Assembly: GCF_014196345.1 (NCBI RefSeq)
Contig: NZ_JACIDN010000003.1
Location: 372,001 to 436,000, forward strand
Source of the DNA: Methylobacterium brachythecii
GTDB lineage: Bacteria; Pseudomonadota; Alphaproteobacteria; Rhizobiales; Beijerinckiaceae
DNA: 64,000 nucleotides
Direction: 5' to 3'
Shown: piece after piece, positions 48,010 through 57,690 of the stretch
How positions within the stretch are numbered: the first letter of the stretch is position 1
Layout of the letters: every line of letters starts with the position of its first letter
Notes under the pieces: model-generated
The model's input: only the letters and a program-made list of their open reading frames with translations
Told to the model about the DNA's origin: nothing
Databases searched by the model: none
Position numbers and translations under genes: made by a program

Positions 48010-48600
48010 TTACAGCACAACCTGCTCGTTGAACGTCTCCGCGCTGAACGGCAGGCGGAAGGCGACGCCGATGCCGTCCTCCTTGTGGCGGATGACGGTG
48101 GCGAAGCGCTTGCCGACCGTCACCACGGCGCCGACGCTCGGCTTCTCGGCGAGAACCAAGCCTGCGCCCGACATCGACAGATCCGCGATCTCGGCGTCGA
48201 TCAGCCGGCCGTCCGGCCATTTTACGGTAGTTCGCCGGTGCTTGGGGACGATGCGCGCACCCACGCGCCTGTCGGCGAGTCCGCGGACGTGCTCGCGCAT
48301 CCAGGTCAGTCGCGCCTCGATCCGGGCGTGGCGCTCGGCATTGACCTCGACGCCGATCATGAAGCCGGATTCGGTCAGGTCCCGCACGCTGCCCGCGATC
48401 AGGCCGATGCCGTCCACGTAACAGATGACCTCCTGGCCGATATCGTCGTCCGAGGCGAGGTAGTCGCAGGAAACCGCCGCGGTCTCGCTATCGGGCATAT
48501 CGACAACGCAGGCGAATTCCTTGCCGTCGCCGATCGTACAGCGTCCCGCAGCCGTGACACGATCCTGGGTCGCCCAGGGCAGTTCTCCGAAGGCAAGCAT
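48010..48600 (-). CDS. PilZ-domain protein, two domains
   Basis: 196 residues from ATG 48600 with GAGGA upstream. The C-terminal PilZ domain carries KHRRTTVKWPDG (weak RxxxR) and DLSMSGAGL (DxSxxG) at about 120-155; the N-terminal half also has a PilZ-like shape (DGKEFACVVDMPDSETA, SVRDLTESGFMIGVEV), so it may be a tandem PilZ. Predicted c-di-GMP effector. Divergent from cheA by 271 bp, which suggests a link to chemotaxis or motility. Confidence 0.75.
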   Translation of the reverse strand: MLAFGELPWATQDRVTAAGRCTIGDGKEFACVVDMPDSETAAVSCDYLASDDDIGQEVICYVDGIGLIAGSVRDLTESGFMIGVEVNAERHARIEARLTWMREHVRGLADRRVGARIVPKHRRTTVKWPDGRLIDAEIADLSMSGAGLVLAEKPSVGAVVTVGKRFATVIRHKEDGIGVAFRLPFSAETFNEQVVL

Positions 48601-48871
48601 CGCGTGGTCCTCAAAGTGCACTGAACGGTGAAGTCGCAAGCTGCACCATAGTTTCAAGCGTTGCGTGCATCCGCGACAAAGACGTTCGACTATGGTAACC
48701 GAAGCATTAACGCCGATCGGACAGCTCGAACTGAGAGTTCGTCTCTGCGCTGTTCTGTTTTGACCTGAGGAAGGACGGCACAATCTTGCCGGCGGAAACG
48801 CTTCCCTAACCCAATTCGGTCAACAGTCGCTAGGCATGGCACGAGCCTGCGCGTTGACCGAGTATTGCACG

Positions 48872-51574
48872 ATGGACGATCTGCTGCGCGAATTCCTGAC
48901 TGAGAGCGCCGAGCATCTCGATACCGTCGACGCTGAATTGGTGAAGTTCGAGCAGGATCCCAACAATCAGGTGATCCTACGGAACATCTTCCGGCTGGTT
49001 CACACCATCAAGGGCACCTGCGGCTTCCTCGGCCTGCCGCGGCTGGAAACCTTGGCGCATGCCGCCGAGAACCTGATGGGTCGCTTTCGCGACGGATTCC
49101 CGGTCAGTTCTGCATCCGTGACGCTGATCCTCGCGACCCTCGACCGCCTCAAGGCGATCCTCGCCGATCTCGAAGCCGGCGGCACCGAGCCGGCCGGATC
49201 GGATGCGGACCTGATCGAGGCCCTCGACGCCATGTCGCAGATGCCGGCCGAAGCGGCCGCGCCGGCCCCGGCTGCCGCTCCGCTGGTCGTCCAGGCCCTG
49301 GAGCGCGAGCTGAAGCCCGGCGAGGTCTCGCTGGAGGATCTGGAGCGCGCCTTCATGGAGGCCGAGGGTCCGGACGACTTGCCCCCGCTTCCTCCGCTGC
49401 CCGCAATTCCAGAGGCGCCGGCTTCCGTCGCCGCCGCCACGCCGGCGCCCGTCGCGCCCGCTCCGGTCGTCGAAAAGGCCCCCGAGTCGAAGCCCGTCGA
49501 GATGACGGCCGAGGCCGCAGAGGCCGCGCAGAAGAATCGTACGATCCGGGTCAACGTCGAGACCCTCGAGCATCTGATGACCATGGTCTCGGAGCTCGTG
49601 CTGACCCGCAACCAGCTCCTCGAGATCGCCCGCCGCCACGAGGATACCAGCTATAAGGTCCCGCTGCAGCGGCTCAGCCACGTCACCGCCGAACTCCAGG
49701 ACGGCGTGATGAAGACCCGCATGCAGCCAATCGGTAATGCCTGGCAGAAGCTGCCGCGCGTGGTGCGCGATCTCTCGTCGGAACTGTCGAAGGGCATCGA
49801 GCTCGTGATGGTCGGCGCCGAGACCGAGCTCGACCGGCAGGTGCTGGAGCTGATCAAGGATCCGCTGACCCACATGGTCCGCAACTCGGCCGATCACGGC
49901 ATCGAGTCGACCGTCGAGCGCATCCGGGCCGGCAAGCCGGCCGGCGGCACCATCCGCCTCTCCGCCTATCACGAGGGCGGCACCATCTCGATCGAGATCG
50001 CCGATGACGGCCGCGGACTCGACCTCGCCGCCATCCGCCGCAAGGCCGTCGATCGCGGCATCGCCACCCAGGCCGACCTCGAGCGCATGAGCGACTCGGA
50101 CGTCGCGAAGTTCATCTTCCACGCCGGCTTCTCGACGGCGGCGGTGGTGACCTCGGTCTCCGGCCGCGGCGTCGGCATGGACGTCGTCAAGACGAACATC
50201 GAGTCGATCGGCGGCATGATCGACATCGCCACGCAACGTGGCCAAGGCACCACCTTCACCATCAAGATCCCGCTGACGCTCGCCATCATCTCGGCACTCA
50301 TCGTCGAATCGGTCGGTCAGCGCTACGCCGTGCCGCAGATCGCCGTGCGCGAGCTGGTGCGGATCGAGGCCGAGGGCACCAACCGGGTCGAGCGCATCAA
50401 CGGCGCGCCCGTGATGCGCCTGCGCGAGCGGCTGCTGCCGATCACCTCGCTCGCCTCGCTGATGGACGGCGACATGGCCTCTGCCAGCTCCGACGCGCCT
50501 GTCTCCGGCTTCGTCGTGGTGGCCCAGGTCGGCCGCCAGCGCTTCGGCATCCTGGTCGACGAGGTCTTCCACACGGAAGAGATCGTCGTGAAGCCGATGT
50601 CCTCGAAGCTGCGGCACATCCCGCTCTTCGCCGGTAACACCATCCTCGGCGACGGCGCCGTGGTGCTGATCGTCGATCCCAACGGCATCGCCCGCAAGGT
50701 CGGCCAGGGTGTCGCCAGCGGTGATGCAGCGGACCAGACCGACGAGGCCGGCGAGGCCGCGCTCGACAAGGCCACGCTGCTCGTCTTCAAGGGCGGCGGC
50801 AGCTTCAAGGCGGTCCCGCTTTCCCTCGTCACCCGCATCGAGGAGATCGATGCCGGCAAGATCGAGTGGCTCGCCGGCCGTCCGCTGATCCAGTACCGCG
50901 GCAAGCTGATGCCGCTGGTTCCGGCCGATCCGGCCATCGAGATCCGCTCGCAGGGCAGCCAGGCGCTGGTGGTGTTCTCGGATGGCGACCGGGCCATGGG
51001 CCTCGTGGTCGACGAGATCGTCGACATCGTCGAGGACCACCTCGACGTCGAGATCGTCGCCGACCGCTCGGACCTCATCGGCTCTGCGGTCCTGCGCGGC
51101 CGCGCCACCGACATCGTCGACGTCAGCCACTTCCTGCCGCTGGCCTATGACGATTGGGCTCGCGGGCCGCGCACTCCGAAAGCCAAGAACCCGACGCTGC
51201 TGCTCGTCGACGACTCGGCCTTCTTCCGCAACCTGCTCACTCCCGTGCTCAAGGCGGCCGGCTACGAGGTCGCCACCGCAGCGAGCGCCGAGGACGCCCT
51301 CCGCCTGCTGAAGTCCGATGCGACGATCAGCGTGGTCGTGGCCGATCTCGAAATGCCCGGCCGCACCGGCTTCGATCTCGTCGCCGCCATGCGCAAGGGC
51401 GGCGGCCGCCTCGGCGACCTGCCGGTGATCGCCCTGTCCGGCCAGATCGGCCCCGAGTCGATCACCAAGGCCCGCGCGCTGTCCATCAGCGACCTCGTCG
51501 CGAAGTTCGACCGCAGCGGCCTCGTCGCCGCTCTGGGCGAGCTCAACACCACGCCTCTCGACCAAGCCGCCTGA
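48872..51574 (+). CDS. cheA: Chemotaxis histidine kinase CheA with C-terminal receiver
   Basis: 900 residues from ATG 48872 (MDDLLREFLTE); ATG 48836 is in frame. HPt domain with phospho-His44 in RLVHTIKGTCGFLG; a Pro/Ala-rich linker to about 220; dimerisation and HATPase domains with N-box MVRNSADHGIE, DDGRGLD and SGRGVGMDVV; then two CheW-like domains (about 480-620 and 640-750), and a receiver domain LLLVDDSAFFRNLL...VVVADLEMPGRTG at the end. Such CheA-REC hybrids occur in Rhizobiales Che systems. First gene of a five-gene operon. Confidence 0.97.
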   Translation: MDDLLREFLTESAEHLDTVDAELVKFEQDPNNQVILRNIFRLVHTIKGTCGFLGLPRLETLAHAAENLMGRFRDGFPVSSASVTLILATLDRLKAILADLEAGGTEPAGSDADLIEALDAMSQMPAEAAAPAPAAAPLVVQALERELKPGEVSLEDLERAFMEAEGPDDLPPLPPLPAIPEAPASVAAATPAPVAPAPVVEKAPESKPVEMTAEAAEAAQKNRTIRVNVETLEHLMTMVSELVLTRNQLLEIARRHEDTSYKVPLQRLSHVTAELQDGVMKTRMQPIGNAWQKLPRVVRDLSSELSKGIELVMVGAETELDRQVLELIKDPLTHMVRNSADHGIESTVERIRAGKPAGGTIRLSAYHEGGTISIEIADDGRGLDLAAIRRKAVDRGIATQADLERMSDSDVAKFIFHAGFSTAAVVTSVSGRGVGMDVVKTNIESIGGMIDIATQRGQGTTFTIKIPLTLAIISALIVESVGQRYAVPQIAVRELVRIEAEGTNRVERINGAPVMRLRERLLPITSLASLMDGDMASASSDAPVSGFVVVAQVGRQRFGILVDEVFHTEEIVVKPMSSKLRHIPLFAGNTILGDGAVVLIVDPNGIARKVGQGVASGDAADQTDEAGEAALDKATLLVFKGGGSFKAVPLSLVTRIEEIDAGKIEWLAGRPLIQYRGKLMPLVPADPAIEIRSQGSQALVVFSDGDRAMGLVVDEIVDIVEDHLDVEIVADRSDLIGSAVLRGRATDIVDVSHFLPLAYDDWARGPRTPKAKNPTLLLVDDSAFFRNLLTPVLKAAGYEVATAASAEDALRLLKSDATISVVVADLEMPGRTGFDLVAAMRKGGGRLGDLPVIALSGQIGPESITKARALSISDLVAKFDRSGLVAALGELNTTPLDQAA

Positions 51575-51600
51575 TCCCGATGTCTTCAGGAACCCCCGCC

Positions 51601-52080
51601 ATGCAGGCCGCCAACACGAACGCCTCCGAGACCGCCGTCTCGGGTGAGCACGACTACGTCACCGTCTTCGTCGGCGACGCGATGTTCGGCCTCGCCATCG
51701 AGCGCGTGCACGACGTGTTCATGCCCTCGGGCGTCACCACCGTGCCGCTCGCCCCGCGCGAGATCGTTGGGCTGATCAACCTGCGCGGCCGCGTCGTCAC
51801 GGCGCTCTGCCTGCGCCGCCGCCTCGGCCTGCCGGACCGCGAGCCGGGCGCGGCCTGCATGGCGATCGGCCTGGAGCAAGGCTCCGAGACCTTCGCGCTG
51901 GTCACCGACGGCGTCGGCGAGGTGCTGAAGCTCGGTGCCGAGACCTGCGAGCCGGTTCCGATCAACCTCGATGCCCGCTGGCGCGATCTCGCCAGCGCCG
52001 TCCATCGGCTCGACGGCCGCCTGCTCGTGATCCTCGACATCACCGCGCTGCTCGCCTTCGGCGAAGCGATCGCGGCCTGA
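51601..52080 (+). CDS. cheW: Chemotaxis coupling protein CheW
   Basis: 159 residues from ATG 51601 (AGGA 10 bases upstream); ATG 51580 is also in frame. CheW links CheA to chemoreceptors. Motifs: DYVTVFVGDAMFGLAIERVHDVF, PREIVGLINLRGRVV and AVHRLDGRLLVILDI. It follows cheA by 26 bp. Confidence 0.96.
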   Translation: MQAANTNASETAVSGEHDYVTVFVGDAMFGLAIERVHDVFMPSGVTTVPLAPREIVGLINLRGRVVTALCLRRRLGLPDREPGAACMAIGLEQGSETFALVTDGVGEVLKLGAETCEPVPINLDARWRDLASAVHRLDGRLLVILDITALLAFGEAIAA

Positions 52081-52111
52081 CGTCCTCTTCGAACCCCTGC
52101 CGAGAGCCGAC

Positions 52112-52495
52112 ATGAATACCGCCCTGATCGTCGACGACTCCGCCGTGATCCGAAAAGTGGCCCGGCGCATCCTCGAGACCGTGAACCTCAAGGTCTCGGA
52201 TGCCGAGGACGGCGAGACCGCGCTCGCCCTGTGCAACCAGACGATGCCGGACGTGATCCTTCTCGACTGGATGATGCCGAAGATGGACGGCTACGAGTTC
52301 CTGACGGCGCTCCGGGCCACTCCGGGCGGTGCGCATCCGAAGGTTCTGTTCTGCACCACCGAGAACGACGTCGGCGCCATCGCTCGCGCGCTGCACGGGG
52401 GCGCCGACGAGTACATCATGAAGCCGTTCGATCGCGAGATCCTGATGACGAAGCTCGAACAGGTCGGGCTCCCCCGCGAGCGTCGCGCCGCCTGA
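52112..52495 (+). CDS. cheY: Chemotaxis response regulator CheY
   Basis: 127 residues, a lone receiver domain. Acid pocket VDDS at 7-10, phospho-Asp52 in ILLDWMMPKMDGYEF, Thr in LFCTTEN and conserved Lys in EYIMKPFDRE. Phosphorylated by CheA and acting on the flagellar motor or as a phosphate sink. 31 bp after cheW. Confidence 0.95.
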   Translation: MNTALIVDDSAVIRKVARRILETVNLKVSDAEDGETALALCNQTMPDVILLDWMMPKMDGYEFLTALRATPGGAHPKVLFCTTENDVGAIARALHGGADEYIMKPFDREILMTKLEQVGLPRERRAA

Positions 52496-52599
52496 GCACA
52501 CAAGCCGAGACCGCTGATCCGAACTCGCGCCGCCGCGTCTCCGGCTCGCGGGGCCGACGTCCGAGATCCCCTCGACCCCTGCACCGAAAGCGCTGATCC

Positions 52600-53760
52600 A
52601 TGCCGGCCGCCCTCGCCGTCACTTCTCTTCCCGGCGCATCTTCGGCGACCAACGCGCCGGCACGTGTTCTGATCGCCGACGATTCCGCCGTGGTCCGCGG
52701 CTTGGTCTCCCGCTGGCTAACGGAGGCCGGCTTCGAGGTGGTCGCCACCTGCTCGAACGGCCGCATTGCCCTCGACGCCCTCAACAAGCACGATCCGGAC
52801 GTCGTGCTCCTCGACATCGACATGCCGGAGCTCGACGGCACCTCGGCACTTCCGCTGATGCTGGCGCGGGTGCCCGGCCTCCAGGTCGTGATGATGTCGA
52901 CGCTGACGCAGCGCAACGCCGACATCTCGCTGAAATGCCTCGCACTCGGCGCGGTCGACTACCTGCCCAAACCCGAGAGCTCGCGCGGCGTCACCACCTC
53001 GGATGCCTTTCGCACGGACCTCGTCGAGCGCGTGCGCCTGTTCGGCGGTAAGCGGCACCGACGCGTGTCCTCGCCGGCCCCGGCGAGCCATGGGTCCGCT
53101 CCGGCGGCAACTCCGGCACCAGCCACCTCGCGCCTGTCCTCGCCGGTCACGCTGCGCCCGAAGCCGCGCACCGTCGTGACACCACGCTGCCTGCTGATCG
53201 GCTCTTCCACCGGCGGCCCCCGCGCCGTCGGCGACGTGCTGGAGCGGATCGGCGCGCAGACCCTGCGCAACGTGCCGACCCTCATCGTCCAGCACATGCC
53301 CCCGGTCTTCACCGCGGTCTTCGCGGAGCATCTCGGCGCCCGCGTCGGCCTGCCGGCCGCCGAGGGTAAGGACGGCGAGCGGCTGCAGCCGGGCCGGATC
53401 TACGTCGCTCCCGGAGGCCGTCACATGGGCCTCGCCAAGGGCGAGCCGGTGATCCGCCTCGATGACGGCCCGGTGGTCAACTTCTGCCGCCCTGCGGTCG
53501 ACGTGCTGTTCTTCGACGCCGCCGCGGTCTTCGGCGCTGCGACGCTGAGCGTCATTCTCACCGGCATGGGCGCCGACGGCACGCCGGGCGCACGGGCGCT
53601 GGTCGAGGCCGGCGGCATGATGTTCGCGCAGGACGAGGCCACCAGCACGGTGTGGGGCATGCCCGGCAGCGTCGCCAAGGCCGGCCTCTGCCACGGTGTG
53701 CTGCCGCTGCCCGAGATCGGCCCGGCCCTCAAGGCCCACCTGACGGGGCAGGCACGATGA
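52600..53760 (+). CDS. cheB: Chemotaxis methylesterase CheB
   Basis: 386 residues. Demethylates chemoreceptor glutamates. REC domain with phospho-Asp72, Ala/Pro-rich linker (about 155-185), and methylesterase domain with triad Ser203 (GSSTGGP), His232 (QHMPP) and Asp326 (GMGADGT). A 104-bp gap precedes it. The stop overlaps the cheR start (ATGA). Confidence 0.97.
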   Translation: MPAALAVTSLPGASSATNAPARVLIADDSAVVRGLVSRWLTEAGFEVVATCSNGRIALDALNKHDPDVVLLDIDMPELDGTSALPLMLARVPGLQVVMMSTLTQRNADISLKCLALGAVDYLPKPESSRGVTTSDAFRTDLVERVRLFGGKRHRRVSSPAPASHGSAPAATPAPATSRLSSPVTLRPKPRTVVTPRCLLIGSSTGGPRAVGDVLERIGAQTLRNVPTLIVQHMPPVFTAVFAEHLGARVGLPAAEGKDGERLQPGRIYVAPGGRHMGLAKGEPVIRLDDGPVVNFCRPAVDVLFFDAAAVFGAATLSVILTGMGADGTPGARALVEAGGMMFAQDEATSTVWGMPGSVAKAGLCHGVLPLPEIGPALKAHLTGQAR

Positions 53761-54614
53761 GCGACGCTGCCTTCGACTACCTGCGGACTTTCCTGAAGGA
53801 CCGCTCCGGCCTCGCGCTCGGGCCGGAGAAGCTCTACCTCGTCGAGAGCCGGCTGAACCCGATCTGCCGGCGCTTCAACCTCGCCACGCTCAACGACCTG
53901 TGCACGGCCCTCAGGACCTCGCGCCGTGACGTCGAGCAGGCCGTGGTCGAGGCGATGACCACGAACGAGACTTTCTTCTTCCGCGACCGCACGCCGTTCG
54001 ACATGTTTCGCGACGTGCTGCTGCCGCGGGCGATCACGGCACGCGCCGTGACCCGGCGCCTGCGCATTTGGAGCGCGGCTGCCTCCAGCGGCCAAGAGCC
54101 CTATTCGCTTGCCATGCTGCTCAAGGAGGCAGCCCCGCGGCTCGCGGGCTGGCACATCGAGATCGTCGCCACCGACCTCTCGACCGAGGTTCTGGAGAAG
54201 GCCAAGGCCGGCTTCTACAGCCATTTCGAGGTGCAGCGCGGCCTGCCGGCCCAACTCCTCGTCAAGTACTTCTCGCAGCAGGGAGACCGCTGGCGCATCG
54301 ATCCGAGCCTCGGCACGATGATCGATTTCCGGCCGCTCAACCTGCTGCAGCCCTTCGACCATCTCGGCACCTTCGACATCGTGTTCTGCCGAAACGTGCT
54401 GATCTATTTCGACATGCCCACGAAGAGCGACGTTCTGCGGCGCATCGCGAAGGCGCTCGCACCCGACGGTGCCGTGCTACTCGGAGCGGCAGAGACCGTG
54501 ATCGGTCTCACCGACGCGCTCGTTCCGGACGGCGCCAATCGCGGGCTCTACCGCAAGGGCGTCACTTCGGCCGCGGCGGCACATCCGGCGCCCCCGATGC
54601 GAGCCGCGGTGTAA
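53757..54614 (+). CDS. cheR: Chemotaxis methyltransferase CheR
   Basis: 285 residues from ATG 53757, translationally coupled to cheB by a 4-bp overlap. SAM-dependent methylation of receptor glutamates. Motifs: YLRTFLKDRSGLALG, MTTNETFFFRD, IWSAAASSGQEPYSLAM and FDIVFCRNVLIYFD. No chemoreceptor gene is nearby. Last gene of the che operon. Confidence 0.97.
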   Translation: MSDAAFDYLRTFLKDRSGLALGPEKLYLVESRLNPICRRFNLATLNDLCTALRTSRRDVEQAVVEAMTTNETFFFRDRTPFDMFRDVLLPRAITARAVTRRLRIWSAAASSGQEPYSLAMLLKEAAPRLAGWHIEIVATDLSTEVLEKAKAGFYSHFEVQRGLPAQLLVKYFSQQGDRWRIDPSLGTMIDFRPLNLLQPFDHLGTFDIVFCRNVLIYFDMPTKSDVLRRIAKALAPDGAVLLGAAETVIGLTDALVPDGANRGLYRKGVTSAAAAHPAPPMRAAV

Positions 54615-54741
54615 CCACCCGCGGACGACATGCGAGGGGTGAACGGCTCCGGCGCCGCTCTGGGCAGCGCCGGGGCGGCGTCGGGCTCGCAACCGCGTCG
54701 GCCTGAGGAGGATGCGCGCTCTCGCGGGATCGGCGCGGCGT

Positions 54742-55515
54742 CTATCCCGCCGAGAACGACCCGTTGCTCTGGTCGAAATCCATGTAGGCGGTCTCGATCA
54801 CGATCTGCGTCCGGCTGATCACTTCGAGCTTGCGCAGGATCTCGGAGACGTGGGCCTTCACTGTGGAATCGCCCACCTGCAGCTCATGGGCGATCTGCTT
54901 GTTGAGCTTGCCCTGGCGGATCATCATCAGCACCCGCATCTGCTGCGGCGTCAGCAGGGCGACGCGCTCAGCGAGCGGGGTTTTCTTGGCGCGAGCGGGG
55001 GCCGGATCGGGGATGCCGGCGAGTTCCGCCGGCATGAACAGGGCGCCGTTCATCACCTCCGAGATTGCCCGGGTCAGCGTCGCCTTGTCGACCGCCTTGG
55101 GTACGAAGCCGGCGGCGCCGTGATGAACGGCCTCGCGCATGATGCGCGGATCTTCTAGCCCCGAGACGATCAGGATCGGGATGCGGGGAAAGCGGGTGCG
55201 GATCGTGACGAGGCCGTCGAATCCGGTCACGCCCTGCATTGAGAGGTCGAGCAGCGTCAGATCGATGGTCGGCGTCTTGGCGAGCAGGTCGCAGGCCGAG
55301 CGGATGCCGTCGGCCTCTTCGAGCCGTGCCTGCGGGAAGGCGAGAGTGATCGCGCTCGCAAGCGCCTCGCGGAATAGGGGATGGTCGTCGACGATGAGAA
55401 GGTGCAACGCAACGCCCTCCGGCCGGGTCTCGATGCCCTGATCCGGGGTCAGTATATCTCCAACGGAGGGAGAAATCGTCTCGTTCGCGCGTGCGGTCTG
55501 CATGGTCGTTGGCAT
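54742..55515 (-). CDS. LuxR-family response regulator beside exaF (AgmR/PedR-like)
   Basis: 257 residues from ATG 55515 (ATG 55503 possible). An N-terminal tail, then a receiver with phospho-Asp90 (LTLLDLSMQG) and acid pair LLIVDDHPLF, then a LuxR/NarL-type HTH: LTPQQMRVLMMIRQGKLNKQIAHELQVGDSTVKAHVSEIL. It lies 125 bp downstream of exaF on the same strand, separated by a terminator. LuxR-type regulators (ErbR/AgmR, PedR) control quinoprotein alcohol oxidation in Pseudomonas, so a similar role is inferred. The partner kinase is not in the window. Confidence 0.8.
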   Translation of the reverse strand: MPTTMQTARANETISPSVGDILTPDQGIETRPEGVALHLLIVDDHPLFREALASAITLAFPQARLEEADGIRSACDLLAKTPTIDLTLLDLSMQGVTGFDGLVTIRTRFPRIPILIVSGLEDPRIMREAVHHGAAGFVPKAVDKATLTRAISEVMNGALFMPAELAGIPDPAPARAKKTPLAERVALLTPQQMRVLMMIRQGKLNKQIAHELQVGDSTVKAHVSEILRKLEVISRTQIVIETAYMDFDQSNGSFSAG

Positions 55516-55592
55516 GCCTACCCGATGATCGTCGAAATGTCCGTTCCGGCCACGCTGGGCCGGCCTGCGGAACGATGTTGGAAGAGGCGATC

Positions 55593-55618
55593 GGGGCGGG
55601 GCATGAGAGCCCCGTCCC
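55593..55618 (-). terminator. Hairpin after exaF, probable terminator
   Basis: Ten-bp GC-rich stem (55593-55602 with 55609-55618, one mismatch) around ATGAGA, about 22 bp after the exaF stop on the minus strand. No T-run. Confidence 0.6.
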
Positions 55619-55640
55619 GGAAGCGTCTTTGAGCTACGCC

Positions 55641-57443
55641 TCAGCGCGTGGCGAGCTTCTTCGGCAGTTTGAAGGCCCAGAAGCTGCCGCCCTGGTTGAT
55701 GCCGGCCGTGGTCTTGGCGACCTCGCCACCCCAGAGCGGAACCGCGCCACCCCAACCGGCGGTGATGCCGATCCACTGCTCGCCGTCCTGCTCCCAGGTG
55801 ATGGGGGAGGAGACGACGCCGGTGCCGGTCTGGAACTTCCAGACTTCTTCGCCGGTCTTGGCGTCGAAGGCCTTCAGGAAGCCTTCGGGCGTGCCGGTGA
55901 AGACGAGGTTGCCGGCCGTGCTCAGAACGCCGCCCCAGAGCGGAGCCTTGTTCTTATAGTTCCACACCACCTTGCCGGTGGCCGGGTCGATCGCCTTGAG
56001 CGAACCGATATGGTCCTCGAAGATCGGCTTGATGGTGAAGCCGGCGCCGAGATAGGCCGCGCCCTTCTTGTACGAGACGGCCTCGTTCCAGATGTCCATG
56101 CCCCACTCGTTGGAGGGAACGTAGAACAGCTTGGTGTCGGGGCTGTAGCCGATCGGCATCCAGTTCTTGCCGCCGAGGAAGCTCGGCACCGCGAACACGG
56201 ACTTGCCCTTCTTCTCGTCACCCGTGGCCTTCGACGGATCGCCGGGACGGAAAGCCGGGTCGTAATCCGGGCGGCCGTCATCGTTGATCTTCTTGGCCCA
56301 GGTGATCTTCTCGACGAACGGGCTCGCCGAGATGAACTTCCCGTTGGTGCGGTCGAGGACGTAGAAGAAGCCGTTACGGTCGGCGGTGGCGCCGGCCTTG
56401 ATGGTCTTGCCGCCCTTGTTGAGGTCGAACGGCACGAACTCGTTCACGCCGTCGAAGTCCCAGCCGTCATGCGGCGTGGTCTGGAAGCCCCAGACGATCT
56501 CGCCGTTCTCCGGGTTGAGAGCGATGCGCGAGGCAGTCCACTTGTTGTCGCCCGGACGCAGCCAGGAGTTCCACGGACCCGGATTGCCGGTGCCGAAGTA
56601 GATCAGGTTGGTCTCGGGATCGTAGGTGCCGCCGAGCCAGGTGGCGCCGCCGCCGTACTTCCACATGTCGCCCGGCCAGGTCTCGTTGACCTTGCCGGTC
56701 ATCGTCGATTCCTTGCCGTTCAGCTCGCCCATGTGGCCTTCGATGACCGGACGCTTCCAGATGATCTCGCCGGTCTCGGCATCGCGTGCCTCGACGCGGC
56801 CGACGATGCCGAACTCGCCGCCGGACACGCCGGTGATGATCTTGCCCTTCACGATGAGGGGAGCGGCGGTGTAGCTGTAGCCGCCCTTGAAATCGTCGAT
56901 GTCCTTCTTCCAGACGACCTTGCCGGACTTCTGGTCGAGGGCGACGAGCTTGGCATCGAGCGTGCCGAAGATCACGAGGTTCTTGTAGAGCGCAGCGCCG
57001 CGGTTCACGACGTCGCAGCACGGCAGGATGCCCTCGGGGAGGCGAGCCTCGTACTGCCAGAGCTTCTCACCGGTGCGCGAGTCGATGGCGTACATGCGCG
57101 AGTAGGAGCCGGTGACGTAGATCACGCCGTCCTTGATGAGCGCCTGGCTCTCCTGGCCGCGCTGCTTCTCGCCGCCAAAGGAGAACGACCAAGCGGGAAC
57201 GAGACCCTTGATGGTCTCCTTGTTGATCGCCTTGAGCGGGCTGTAGCGCTGGGCCTGCGGGCCGAGACCGTAGGAGACGACGTCTTCCGGGGTCTTGGCG
57301 TCGTTCAGGATGTCCTGATCGCTCACCCCGCCGGAGGCCGCTGCCTTCTCGGGCTCCTTGGCCTGCGGGGCGGACATCGCCGCCGCGCCGACGAGCAGGG
57401 CGAGGGCCCCGGCCGCCGTGAGAAACTGGTCACGCAATCTCAT
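55641..57443 (-). CDS. exaF: ExaF/PedH-type lanthanide-dependent PQQ alcohol (ethanol) dehydrogenase
   Basis: 600 residues with a signal peptide (to about residue 27) and GGAGG seven bases before ATG 57443. Eight-bladed quinoprotein that oxidises primary alcohols (ethanol, with methanol or aldehydes as lesser substrates) in the periplasm. Motifs: vicinal disulfide Cys142-Cys143, [16 protein letters not shown] (Glu210), NPGPWN, and [10 protein letters not shown] where catalytic Asp329 is followed by Asp331. The second Asp, in place of Ala/Ser in calcium enzymes, marks lanthanide use. Sequence ([20 protein letters not shown]) matches ExaF/PedE/PedH, not XoxF, which lacks this N-terminal block. 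Downstream of pedF-pedG-type genes. Confidence 0.93.
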   Translation of the reverse strand: MRLRDQFLTAAGALALLVGAAAMSAPQAKEPEKAAASGGVSDQDILNDAKTPEDVVSYGLGPQAQRYSPLKAINKETIKGLVPAWSFSFGGEKQRGQESQALIKDGVIYVTGSYSRMYAIDSRTGEKLWQYEARLPEGILPCCDVVNRGAALYKNLVIFGTLDAKLVALDQKSGKVVWKKDIDDFKGGYSYTAAPLIVKGKIITGVSGGEFGIVGRVEARDAETGEIIWKRPVIEGHMGELNGKESTMTGKVNETWPGDMWKYGGGATWLGGTYDPETNLIYFGTGNPGPWNSWLRPGDNKWTASRIALNPENGEIVWGFQTTPHDGWDFDGVNEFVPFDLNKGGKTIKAGATADRNGFFYVLDRTNGKFISASPFVEKITWAKKINDDGRPDYDPAFRPGDPSKATGDEKKGKSVFAVPSFLGGKNWMPIGYSPDTKLFYVPSNEWGMDIWNEAVSYKKGAAYLGAGFTIKPIFEDHIGSLKAIDPATGKVVWNYKNKAPLWGGVLSTAGNLVFTGTPEGFLKAFDAKTGEEVWKFQTGTGVVSSPITWEQDGEQWIGITAGWGGAVPLWGGEVAKTTAGINQGGSFWAFKLPKKLATR

Positions 57444-57540
57444 GACATCTCCTCCTCTTGAACGTCTGGCTTGCCGGGGAGCTGATGCTCCTTATTGGAC
57501 GAGCGGCATGCCTCGCGCAGGACGATAGTCAGAGTCGTAA

Positions 57541-57620
57541 AACCGGGTTATTGGCCATAAGTATAAGAATACGCTTATTATGATAATATAACTGCAATAA
57601 CATCAAAAGGCAGCAAAACA
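57541..57620 (-). promoter_or_regulatory. AT-rich upstream region of exaF
   Basis: The 247 bp between the XoxJ/PedG-like gene and exaF include about 80 bp that are strikingly AT-rich for this genome. TTATTGGCCATAA and ATAAG...CTTAT inverted repeats overlap, and TTATCA and TATACT on the minus strand could be promoter elements. This is likely the exaF promoter and operator, independent of the genes upstream. Confidence 0.45.
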
Positions 57621-57690
57621 CTTCCGCCGCCATTGCTGGCATCGGGAGTTTATGCTGCCGATCTCTACTCGAACGCGACTTGCTTGCGGA

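Noticed and set aside
48977..51565. 862-codon open frame on the minus strand opposite cheA
   Set aside because: It is antisense to a fully motif-supported cheA, its product is rich in Arg/His/Asp without any domain, and the frame arises from GC-rich third positions.
55641..57443. XoxF methanol dehydrogenase as identity of the 600-residue quinoprotein
   Set aside because: The lanthanide Asp fits XoxF, but the N-terminal [11 protein letters not shown] block and C-terminal [16 protein letters not shown] match ExaF/PedE/PedH alcohol dehydrogenases.
55491..57461. 656-codon plus-strand frame opposite exaF
   Set aside because: Antisense shadow of ExaF, which has all expected catalytic motifs.
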